NCBI GenBank assembly: GCA_028290165.1
Contig: JAQGKJ010000547.1
Coordinates: 1-6,858, forward strand
Origin: Bradyrhizobium sp.
GTDB taxonomy: Bacteria > Pseudomonadota > Alphaproteobacteria > Rhizobiales > Xanthobacteraceae
Direction of reading: 5' to 3'
Length of the DNA: 6,858 nt
In this document: positions 1 through 4,990 of the stretch, in pieces
Layout: every line of letters begins with the position of its first letter
Numbering within the stretch: position 1 is the first letter of the stretch
The notes under the pieces: model-generated
Seen by the model: only the letters and a program-made list of their open reading frames with translations
Told to the model about the DNA's origin: nothing
Database searches by the model: none
Position numbers and translations under genes: made by a program

Positions 1-143
1 CACCCCTTCCGCCAATTCGGTACACAACATATTGATTTTGCTTAGATTTTTGGAATTTGTCCATTCCTATGCACACTCGAACGTAAACTTCTCACCGGCC
101 ACCGCCGCAGGCGCGCCGGGGTACGAGATGAGGCCGAGGGCAA

Positions 144-644
144 GTGAAAAACACCACGCTCACCGACTCCGCATCAGATGACGCCAAGCTCTATGAAGCT
201 ATCGGCCGGTTTACAGTGACGTTTGCAATCGCTGAAACGTGCGCGGATGGGATGTCCGCGATAATCTTTAACGGGTACGGCGGGAAGACCATCGTTGCCC
301 GTCTCCCAAGAATTATTTCTCAAAAGATCGAGTTTTTGGAAGCGGCGGCGGAGCGGCTGCCGGATATAGCTCCCCTTGCGGGAGAAATCATAGCCGTCGT
401 CAAATTCTTCAAAGCCATAATTGAGCCTCGTCACTTCATCATTCACGGGATCTTTGGCGAGAACGAGAGCAAGGAGACGGTCTTTGCGAAGCCGATACTG
501 ACACCAGATAACATGCATATGGTCCATTTTCCGGCAACTGTAGAAACTATAGATATTCATCGAGCGGTCGCGGAAGGCCTTGTCCGCCTGACGGCGGGGC
601 TTGCAATTCGGCTGAGTGACAATCTGTCATCACGCATCCGTTAG
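144..644 (+). CDS. Hypothetical helical protein with a HEPN-like R-x4-H motif (166 aa)
   Basis: I do not recognise the family by name. The start is GTG at 144, preceded by a purine-rich GAGGCCGAGGG stretch that can act as ribosome binding site; the nearby ATG at 128 is in another frame. The protein is mostly predicted helix: helices around residues 12-40, 55-72 and 78-95, a charged loop, then a C-terminal helix (about 136-162). Residues 95-103 read PRHFIIHGI, so R96 and H101 form an R-x4-H arrangement at the end of a helix. This is the catalytic signature of HEPN-fold RNases and of the helical partners of nucleotidyltransferases. There is no signal peptide or membrane segment. Base composition is visibly less GC-rich than in neighbouring genes, which suggests transfer. 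It appears to stand alone. The coding call is fairly safe; the HEPN assignment is inference from one motif plus helicity. Confidence 0.7.
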   Translation: MKNTTLTDSASDDAKLYEAIGRFTVTFAIAETCADGMSAIIFNGYGGKTIVARLPRIISQKIEFLEAAAERLPDIAPLAGEIIAVVKFFKAIIEPRHFIIHGIFGENESKETVFAKPILTPDNMHMVHFPATVETIDIHRAVAEGLVRLTAGLAIRLSDNLSSRIR

Positions 645-690
645 GAAATCACCGAAATAGAAGATGCACTCACATTGAAGCGCGCGCCAG

Positions 691-768
691 CGTGAACCGG
701 CGCCCTCACCTCTCCTCGTCCGGATGCACCCACTTGCAAGGCGTGATCCAGCGAGTTTCGGTAGTCAA
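691..768 (-). repeat. WVHP-peptide repeat, copy A
   Basis: First of three related segments in the window. On the minus strand positions 768-706 read in frame from a TTG as LTTETRWITPCKWVHPDEER followed by TGA. The DNA from 691 to about 757 aligns well with 2407-2475 (copy C), including the shared string CGTGAACCGGCGC and the core GGATGCACCCA. This copy has the intact peptide frame and stop, but lacks the upstream part seen in copy C. It lies five bases downstream of the stop of the 133-aa gene on the same strand. It could be a tiny translated ORF, the 3' remnant of a decayed gene, or a dispersed repeat. Confidence 0.6.
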
Positions 769-773
769 ATCCT

Positions 774-1175
774 CTATCTTTCGTGCGGAAACTGCTGTGT
801 CCAAAGCTTGAAGTCGGGAAATCTTGTAATGAGCGCGGTCTTCAAAAACTTGAAATGCCCGATGGTCACTTCCAACTCGTTCAATCGCCGCTGCCCATTT
901 GCGATCTCGGTGTTGAGCAAACTCTGATAATGATTGTCCTCCGGATCGCGCGTTAGATACTCATCGGAGTCATTGCCCAGAGTTACTGCGGCTCGCGCTA
1001 GGACGTCATCGATACGTGATTTCAGGCCAGCTTGCTCAGCTTTTGCCCCATCCAGCGCGTCCTCTATCGAACGAAAAACAGATGTCGCTCGAGCATGATC
1101 GGTTTCGGTGTCTCGGCTGGCCGATCGCGTCTTGAAGTAATTATTGGCGCGCGCCTTTAAAAATAATGGAAACAT
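774..1175 (-). CDS. Hypothetical helical/coiled-coil protein (133 aa)
   Basis: Family not recognised. The ATG at 1175 is preceded by GGAGAAGG about 11 bases upstream, a good ribosome binding site. The protein is almost entirely alpha-helical and highly charged: residues 25-63 (SVFRSIEDALDGAKAEQAGL and following) and 80-116 form two amphipathic helices joined by an acidic loop around 67-80 (GNDSDEYLTRDPEDNH). It lacks a signal peptide, membrane segment, cysteine pairs or catalytic motif, so a cytosolic helical-hairpin or coiled-coil role is likely. It is flanked on both sides by copies of the WVHP-peptide repeat in the same orientation (706-768 and 1239-1340), which is unusual. I believe similar small proteins occur in Bradyrhizobium, but this is from memory. 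The overlapping plus-strand frame at 724-927 is a shadow. Confidence 0.65.
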   Translation of the reverse strand: MFPLFLKARANNYFKTRSASRDTETDHARATSVFRSIEDALDGAKAEQAGLKSRIDDVLARAAVTLGNDSDEYLTRDPEDNHYQSLLNTEIANGQRRLNELEVTIGHFKFLKTALITRFPDFKLWTQQFPHER

Positions 1176-1238
1176 TCTTTCGCGGCCCTTCTCCAGGATA
1201 GTTAGCCGGATCGAATAGAGCGACCGATAACGACAATC

Positions 1239-1340
1239 TCAAGGAAAAGCCCGCCGACCCTGGCCGCTCCTCATCGGGTGAACCCATTTGTATGGCGTGA
1301 TCTCGCGCGTCTCCGTCAGCTTGGATCATGTGCGCACGGG
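1239..1340 (-). repeat. WVHP-peptide repeat, copy B (degenerate)
   Basis: On the minus strand positions 1319-1275 read LTETREITPYKWVHP. After that the frame runs off into unrelated residues and stops at 1239-1241. A single-base shift just after the WVHP codons restores DEER, as in copy A. Upstream, the stretch matching the start of copy C (GTGCGC...) contains an in-frame TGA. The copy therefore carries at least two lesions and is probably not translated as the ancestral peptide. The DNA shared with copy C includes CGCGTCTCCGTCAGC. It lies just upstream of the 133-aa gene. Confidence 0.55.
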
Positions 1341-1480
1341 GACAAGTGAGGGACCGCGGCGCGATCGGGTGGAATCGCTCGCGGCGGGGGTAATCCTTGA
1401 TGGGTAGGAACGCGTTCTAGAAATTCCGCGTTGACCATTTGCGGCGGGGGGTCCTCTCTCCGATGTGTGTGTAACACCTG

Positions 1481-1532
1481 CCCGCCAGCGGCCCCGGCCC
1501 TTGCGGCTCCGCAAGACGGGGCCGCTGGCGGG
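1481..1532. other. Strong nested hairpin upstream of the cysteine-rich gene
   Basis: CCCGCCAGCGGCCCC (1481-1495) is followed by its perfect 15-base reverse complement at 1518-1532. The 22-base interval contains a second perfect 6-bp stem, CTTGCG (1500-1505) with CGCAAG (1510-1515). No T-run follows on either strand, so it is not a typical intrinsic terminator. It lies about 50 bases before the ATG at 1584 and could be a leader structure, a REP-like palindrome or an end of a small mobile element. Confidence 0.6.
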
Positions 1533-1583
1533 AACCGACCCTCAAACGCACAACGCCCGCCCGAGCGGAATGGCAGGACGGCA

Positions 1584-2225
1584 ATGCGATATCTCAAGCC
1601 GGCAATCCTAGTTTTGGCATATGCGCTGATATCGCCTGCGTTTGCGCAAACCTGTTGCCCCGCCGGCTGCGCGCAAGACGCCGATCGGTGCGTGACCACA
1701 GGTCCGATTTGGACCAAATGCACACCCATCGCCTGCGCCGGGGATTCTCGAAGGCCGTCCGGCGGGTCCTCTGGCCTTACGCGCGAGCACCGAAGCGCGG
1801 TGCCCGCCCGCCCGCTACGCACCGTGCGCACTTACGTGGCCCCACGTCAGATTCCCGCGCAGTGCCCATTGATGAATCCGACCAAAGCAGAGGTCGACGA
1901 GGCGACCAATCAATGCGTGAACACGTTGACCGGAAGTGCGCAGTTGCGGGGGTGCTTTTTCGAGGACGATGCCGGCAGGGTCGAAGACAAAAGAACTGGC
2001 CTGAGCTGCCGTGATCGTCAAGCTGCGCTGGCTAAGCAGTGTCTAAAACGCTGCGCCGACTACGCATCCGATACGACCCATTTGGTGTGCGCCGGCAGTT
2101 ATCCGAACACCGTCTGGCATATCTCCTTTGGAGATATCTCGGGCGACGCCGGTGATTCCGCGCGTGTGGAGCGCTGCGGGCCTCGGCTAAGAAGCATCTT
2201 CGCGAAAAAGCCGCCACCGGGTTGA
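1584..2225 (+). CDS. Secreted cysteine-rich protein, function unknown (213 aa)
   Basis: The frame is open from 1431, but the ATG at 1584 is the sensible start because it gives a textbook Sec signal peptide: MRYLKPAILV, a hydrophobic core, then SPAFA|QTCC with signal peptidase I cleavage after residue 21. GCAGGACGG just upstream can serve as ribosome binding site. The mature protein has 14 cysteines (24, 25, 29, 36, 46, 51, 94, 111, 124, 142, 153, 157, 169, 198). The even number suggests up to seven disulfides in the periplasm or outside the cell. The first six cluster in a 28-residue N-terminal module (CCPAGC...RC...KC...AC), followed by a basic, Ser/Arg-rich linker (about 55-90) and a second eight-Cys domain. 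The C-terminus is basic and Pro-rich (AKKPPPG). No enzyme motif is visible. I recall similar CCPAGC-type exported proteins in Bradyrhizobium, all uncharacterised. Confidence 0.75.
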   Translation: MRYLKPAILVLAYALISPAFAQTCCPAGCAQDADRCVTTGPIWTKCTPIACAGDSRRPSGGSSGLTREHRSAVPARPLRTVRTYVAPRQIPAQCPLMNPTKAEVDEATNQCVNTLTGSAQLRGCFFEDDAGRVEDKRTGLSCRDRQAALAKQCLKRCADYASDTTHLVCAGSYPNTVWHISFGDISGDAGDSARVERCGPRLRSIFAKKPPPG

Positions 2226-2406
2226 GAGCGGTGACGGCTTCCGACTAGCCGGCGTGAACCCGCCTGCGCATACTGGTCACTAGGAGCGGCCCGGCGCGCG
2301 GTGAGTCGAGGGACGACACGCGCCGGGTCCGACCATACCCCTTTGGCCCGCGAGGCATGATCGAAAACGAACATAGGGACGAATCGTGGCAAAAACCCGC
2401 CGGGGG

Positions 2407-2500
2407 CGTGAACCGGCGCGCCTCACCTCTCCTCCTCCGGATGCACCCAAACGTAAGGCGTGATTTTCCCGCGTCTCCGTCAGCCTGACCATGCGCACGG
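2407..2500 (-). repeat. WVHP-peptide repeat, copy C (longest, frameshifted)
   Basis: The longest copy. On the minus strand, from GTG at 2498, it reads VRMVRLTETRE. Then one extra A in a run of four (GGGAAAATC) shifts the frame; removing it gives ITPYVWVHPEEER and a TGA at 2423-2425. The arithmetic fits: 76 bases for 25 codons plus one base. It therefore looks like a tiny gene of about 24 codons broken by a one-base insertion. The rest of the 2226-2511 interval holds no convincing gene. Confidence 0.55.
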
Positions 2501-2511
2501 CGGCGCAACGA

Positions 2512-2802
2512 CTATGGGCCTACCTCCTCCTGCTGGAGTTCAAACTTGCCCCGCATTTTATTGACGACGATGGTTAAAACTGCGCTGCACTTGGCGCGTT
2601 CGGCCCGTCCAAACCGAATTCCCTTAATTGCCCAGTTCGCATCCTCGGGTGATTTAGGCGCAAGATGTTCGATGAAGACTCCAACGAAAGGTTCGCATTG
2701 CCGATCCGAATTTTTGACCGCGACGGTAATCGTCCGTTCGAGGGTCTCGCGCGGAACTCGCTTTCGATCGGAAGCTCGTCGTTTCGTCCAAGGCCGCGAC
2801 AT
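2512..2802 (-). CDS. Conserved-looking hypothetical protein (96 aa)
   Basis: The frame is open to 2928, but the stretch upstream of the ATG at 2802 is arginine- and cysteine-rich with no protein character, so I use that ATG. No strong ribosome binding site precedes it, so the start is uncertain. The protein has a basic N-terminal tail (residues 1-18), a helix (about 18-31), then CEPFVGVFIEHLAPKSPEDA (36-55), the segment NWAIKGIRFGRAER (56-69), and a C-terminal helix ending FELQQEE. The pattern of a beta hairpin between two helices, with ANWAIKG followed by a basic helix, matches uncharacterised small Bradyrhizobium proteins I remember; no function is known to me. It lies downstream of the tentative 27-aa gene on the same strand. 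It appears soluble and cytosolic. The 100-aa frame on the opposite strand is a shadow. Confidence 0.6.
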   Translation of the reverse strand: MSRPWTKRRASDRKRVPRETLERTITVAVKNSDRQCEPFVGVFIEHLAPKSPEDANWAIKGIRFGRAERAKCSAVLTIVVNKMRGKFELQQEEVGP

Positions 2803-2946
2803 CGAATTGCTCGCAACTCGGGGAATGCACGGATTGGTCCATGAATAGCAAGTAGCCGAGCGCGCCTTGCGGTGGGGTACGGCAAGGCGGCACCCGGCCA
2901 CTCGACCGCGCTGGGTAGATCGCCCCAACCATGCGTTCGACTTTGA

Positions 2947-3030
2947 TCACACATCGACACGCTTGCGAAGCATCGTGGCGCCCGTGTGGCCGGCGGCGAT
3001 CTTTTCCACCTCAATCCACCGGTTCGTCAT
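2947..3030 (-). CDS. Tiny hypothetical protein (27 aa)
   Basis: Minus-strand ORF from ATG at 3030 to TGA at 2947-2949. It starts MTNRWIEVEKIAAGHTGATM and ends LRKRVDV. An in-frame GTG at 3045 is preceded by GAGGCGG about three bases before it and would give 32 residues; this is the better-placed ribosome binding site, so the true start may be 3045. The sequence is balanced in composition, has a beta-strand-like start (RWIEVEKI) and a basic end, and does not look like a random frame. It is divergent from the alpha-CTD-like gene (3084, +), so the two would share about 40-55 bp of upstream DNA. It is too short for confidence without homologues. Its role is unknown. Confidence 0.4.
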   Translation of the reverse strand: MTNRWIEVEKIAAGHTGATMLRKRVDV

Positions 3031-3083
3031 CGTAGGAAACAACACGCCGCCTCAACCTGGGCCGAGGCCGAAGGCGAAGGGAA

Positions 3084-3503
3084 ATGAGCGACGACAAGAA
3101 AAGCACCGATCCCGGTCTGTCTGCTGCTGAGCGAAAAACGCTTAGGGGGCACGAAGCGCAAGAGGCAATCTCCGACCATGAAGCGGCTCAGAAGGCATTC
3201 CATGAAAATCGGGAGCGCCTACGGGAAGAACGCATGGTTCGAGAGGCGGCCGAGGGTCCGATGGTCGCTCCTACCCCGGAGCTGTCGGACGATACGCCGA
3301 TCGAACGCGTACTATTATCGATTAGGATCCAGAACGCTCTCAAAGCAGCCGACCTGAAAACCGTCGGCGAAGTGCGCGAGGTTTCGGACGCGACGCTGAT
3401 CAGCCTTCTGGATTTTGGAAGGGGCTCGCTCTCCGAACTCCGCAAGAAGTTGGGCCTGCCGTCGACCGATGGGGTTAGACCGGTAAGCAAAAAGCCCCTC
3501 TGA
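3084..3503 (+). CDS. Stand-alone RNA polymerase alpha C-terminal-domain-like protein (139 aa)
   Basis: ATG at 3084 is preceded by GAAGGGAA, a good ribosome binding site. Residues 1-58 are highly charged and helical (AERKTLRGHEAQEA, ENRERLREERMVREAA). A Pro-containing linker (59-66) leads to residues 67-126, which match the C-terminal domain of the RNA polymerase alpha subunit (helix-hairpin-helix fold). Aligned with E. coli alpha: R265 = R81, N268 = N84, L270-K271 = L86-K87, G296 = G112, S299 = S115, E302 = E118. K298 is replaced by G114, and C269 by A85. The residues that contact UP-element DNA are therefore mostly kept, while the N-terminal assembly domain of alpha is absent. It may bind AT-rich DNA or compete with or bridge transcription factors at promoters; that role is inference. 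Convergent with the 47-aa gene downstream. Confidence 0.8.
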   Translation: MSDDKKSTDPGLSAAERKTLRGHEAQEAISDHEAAQKAFHENRERLREERMVREAAEGPMVAPTPELSDDTPIERVLLSIRIQNALKAADLKTVGEVREVSDATLISLLDFGRGSLSELRKKLGLPSTDGVRPVSKKPL

Positions 3504-3610
3504 TTTATTGCGATTGCAAAACCCTCAGGCGGCTTTCCGAGCCCTCGGAAGCGCAACGGCGTGACAGTAGTTGGTGAGGGGCGTGGCCCTGTCGCTGTTA
3601 AATGAAAGGG

Positions 3611-3635
3611 GGCCGCCAACTGAGGCGGCCTTATT
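3611..3635. terminator. Bidirectional hairpin terminator between convergent genes
   Basis: GGCCGCC (3611-3617), loop AACTGA, GGCGGCC (3624-3630): a perfect 7-bp GC stem. It is followed by TTATT on the plus strand and by CCCTTTCATTT on the minus strand. It sits 107 bases after the stop of the alpha-CTD-like gene. The TAA of the 47-aa minus-strand gene abuts the stem. U-tracts are short on both sides, so efficiency is uncertain. Confidence 0.6.
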
Positions 3636-3774
3636 GTGCATCGATGATGGCAGCCCTCGTTGAGGGAGCCGTGCCGGTTCTGGTCCGTGTGGCATCAAGG
3701 CGCACAGTCCACTTGAAGCCGGTCGGGTTGGCTGTCTGCACGATCTGATATTGGACGCCCCGGTATTCCGCCAT
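3631..3774 (-). CDS. Small hypothetical protein (47 aa)
   Basis: Minus-strand ORF, ATG at 3774, TAA at 3631-3633. The product begins MAEYRGVQYQIVQTANPTGF, continues KWTVRLDATRTRTGTAPSTR and ends AAIIDAQ. The layout of a strand (VQYQIVQ), a turn with Asn-Pro-Thr-Gly, a strand (FKWTVRLD), a TRTRTG turn and a short helix suggests a small beta-hairpin protein. I recall similar short proteins in Bradyrhizobium, where they tend to be longer at the C-terminus (an extra helix), so this copy may be shortened. The only ribosome-binding-like sequence, GAAGG, touches the ATG directly, which is closer than normal. The gene ends against the bidirectional hairpin. No function known to me. Confidence 0.6.
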   Translation of the reverse strand: MAEYRGVQYQIVQTANPTGFKWTVRLDATRTRTGTAPSTRAAIIDAQ

Positions 3775-3814
3775 CCTTCAAAATTGCATAAAAAGGAACT
3801 CCGTTCACGATCGG

Positions 3815-3884
3815 AGAACTACGGGGCGCCCGTCTGTGCGCACGGGGATGCCGTGTGCTCCCGTGGGGAGCACTCCGTAGTTCT
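3815..3884. ncRNA. Multi-stem structured element, candidate dispersed repeat or RNA
   Basis: AGAACTACGG (3815-3824) pairs perfectly with CCGTAGTTCT (3875-3884) and encloses two inner hairpins. One is CCCGT (3829-3833) with ACGGG (3842-3846); the other is GTGCTCCC (3855-3862), loop GTG, GGGAGCAC (3866-3873). The inner region can also form CACGG/CCGTG (3841-3845 with 3851-3855). The whole 70-base unit folds as a three-way junction on either strand. There is no coding frame through it. It could be a palindromic dispersed repeat (MITE or REP-like), a small RNA, or a leader element upstream of the 47-aa gene. Only one copy lies in this window. Confidence 0.5.
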
Positions 3885-3898
3885 ACCTAGAACGAGCG

Positions 3899-3982
3899 GT
3901 GACAAATTTACCCCTCGTTAAGATTCAAAACAGGCCACTGCAAAAATCAAATTAGGCCACTGAGGGTTAAAACAGGCCAGTA
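3899..3982. mobile_element. Probable insertion-sequence end remnant with iterated repeats (IS21-like)
   Basis: Three direct repeats: AAAACAGGCCACTG (3927-3940), AAATTAGGCCACTG (3949-3962) and AAAACAGGCCAGTA (3969-3982), starting 22 and 20 bases apart. They are preceded by GTGACAAATTTACCCC (3899-3914). On the minus strand this gives repeated TGGCCTGTTTT units and then GGGGTAAATTTGTCAC. Multiple short terminal repeats of this kind are typical of IS21-family ends, where the transposase binds. No istA or istB reading frame is present, so only an end survives. The family assignment is from memory of such ends and is not certain. Confidence 0.45.
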
Positions 3983-4032
3983 CCAGAATTTCAGTTGAGC
4001 AACTGCGGTTCGGCCTGCGGCTGCGGTGTGTC

Positions 4033-4806
4033 TTACGGCTGTGCTCTGGCTTGGGGCGACGGGAGTATCGGCACCGGCTTGCGCGTCGAGGTGGCAGTCG
4101 GCCGTGGCGGAGGCGCTGATAGCCTGGCCCGCAGGCTCTGCTCGGAAGCCTTTGCAATGTTGCGGGCCATTTCTTCTTGGCCCGCCTTGAACTGCTCGGC
4201 GGCCCTCGCATTGTCGCGGGCCATTTGTTCCTGGTTGGTCTTGAGCTGCTCGATGCTGGCCTTGAGCTGTTCGATCTCTTGCCCCGCGGTTGCGAGATCG
4301 CGCGCCATCGACTGGAGCAGTTGCGCCGATTCGGGAGATAGGGCGGCGGTCGGCGCGACGGTTTCCGGTGCGGTCTGAGCCGGTGCCGGTTGCAGAGGTG
4401 CTGCCGGTGCCGCGCTTGCCTGAACGGTAGGTGGCGTCGGCTCCGCGGGGAGCGCCGGTTTCTCCAGCGGAAGCGATGCCGTCAGGACGAGCTGGGGCGC
4501 CCACCTCGCGATTATCTGCTTGGCCGCATCGCCGTAGGACGACTGCCAACCGATCGCAGCGACACCGATGCACGCTGCCAACAGCAAGCCAACGAAGCCG
4601 CGTAACGCCGGCCTGCCAATCGCCGGCCGGTTGCCCGTCATGCGGGTCTCCGGATCCGAAGGATGGCGCGTGGCATCCTGCGCCAGGGTGCGCGCGATCT
4701 GTTCATTCGCGAGCGCGATCTGTTCATAAGCGCGCGTGATCTCTTCATTCACGTGCGCAAAGACATTGCGCGGATCGGTTTGTTCCGAGTTCAGCGTGGA
4801 ATGCAT
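4033..4806 (-). CDS. Membrane-anchored coiled-coil protein, probably C-terminally truncated (257 aa)
   Basis: ATG at 4806 with CGGAG six bases upstream. Order of parts: a cytoplasmic N-terminus with three perfect heptads (residues 21-41: EEITRAY, EQIALAN, EQIARTL); basic stretch 54-69; one transmembrane helix (about 70-87, GFVGLLLAACIGVAAIGW); a Pro/Ala-rich linker (112-158); a long coiled coil (159-229) with repeats such as EIEQLKASIEQLKTNQEQMA; and a Pro/Arg-rich tail (231-257). The topology suggests the coiled coil lies in the periplasm. I recall a family in Bradyrhizobium with the same QSSYGDAAKQIIARWAPQL segment and a longer Pro-rich tail. Here TAA at 4033-4035 is followed in frame by 13 further Pro/Gln-rich codons and a TGA at 3991-3993, then by the IS-like repeats, so the tail was probably lost. 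Function unknown; a scaffold or cell-envelope role is inference. Confidence 0.8.
   Translation of the reverse strand: MHSTLNSEQTDPRNVFAHVNEEITRAYEQIALANEQIARTLAQDATRHPSDPETRMTGNRPAIGRPALRGFVGLLLAACIGVAAIGWQSSYGDAAKQIIARWAPQLVLTASLPLEKPALPAEPTPPTVQASAAPAAPLQPAPAQTAPETVAPTAALSPESAQLLQSMARDLATAGQEIEQLKASIEQLKTNQEQMARDNARAAEQFKAGQEEMARNIAKASEQSLRARLSAPPPRPTATSTRKPVPILPSPQARAQP
4684..4746 (-). repeat. Three 21-bp tandem units encoding heptads
   Basis: Three in-frame 21-bp units within the membrane coiled-coil gene; two share GCGCGATCTGTTCAT on the plus strand and the third is diverged. They encode EEITRAY, EQIALAN and EQIARTL (residues 21-41). The number of heptads could change by slippage without breaking the frame. 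Confidence 0.7.
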
Positions 4807-4990
4807 CGGCGCTCCGTACTCAGTCCAAGGTCACCCGCATAAGGGCGGCTCGGCGAATCTACGCTAGGTCGACGACGTCCTGGCCCACCCTTCACTCCGG
4901 TTTGACCAAAGCAAGGCGATACGATGGAGAGTATAGGGCCGCACAGCCTTTGGGGTTGCAAGGTTTGTCTCCGAAGCCTCCGCGAAGACT

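Noticed and set aside
174..560. 128-aa minus-strand frame
   Set aside because: Lies fully inside the 166-aa plus-strand gene, has no ribosome binding site and an unlikely composition.
1141..1329. 62-aa minus-strand frame ending inside the 133-aa gene
   Set aside because: It is the shifted frame of repeat copy B plus spacer and overlaps the start region of the 133-aa gene; no protein-like features.
1381..1450. GCGGCGGGGG repeated at 1381 and 1441
   Set aside because: Only ten low-complexity bases; likely chance in GC-rich DNA.
1431..1583. N-terminal extension of the cysteine-rich protein
   Set aside because: Would run through the 15-bp hairpin and put the signal peptide 51 residues inside the protein; ATG 1584 gives a standard signal peptide.
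1316..1831. 171-aa minus-strand frame
   Set aside because: Arg/Pro/Ala-rich shadow opposite the cysteine-rich gene and its leader hairpin.
2119..2137. ATATCTCC-TTT-GGAGATAT hairpin inside the cysteine-rich gene
   Set aside because: Perfect 8-bp stem but wholly within coding sequence (WHISFGDIS) and probably incidental.
3899..3982. CRISPR array
   Set aside because: Three short repeats with 6- to 8-base gaps are far too closely spaced and diverged; the IS-end explanation fits better.
3995..4378. 127-aa plus-strand frame
   Set aside because: Antisense shadow of the coiled-coil gene; its CxLS/SCA repeats mirror the heptad codons.
3947..4573. 208-aa minus-strand frame
   Set aside because: Shadow in another frame of the coiled-coil gene; Arg/Ala/Gly-rich with no domain.
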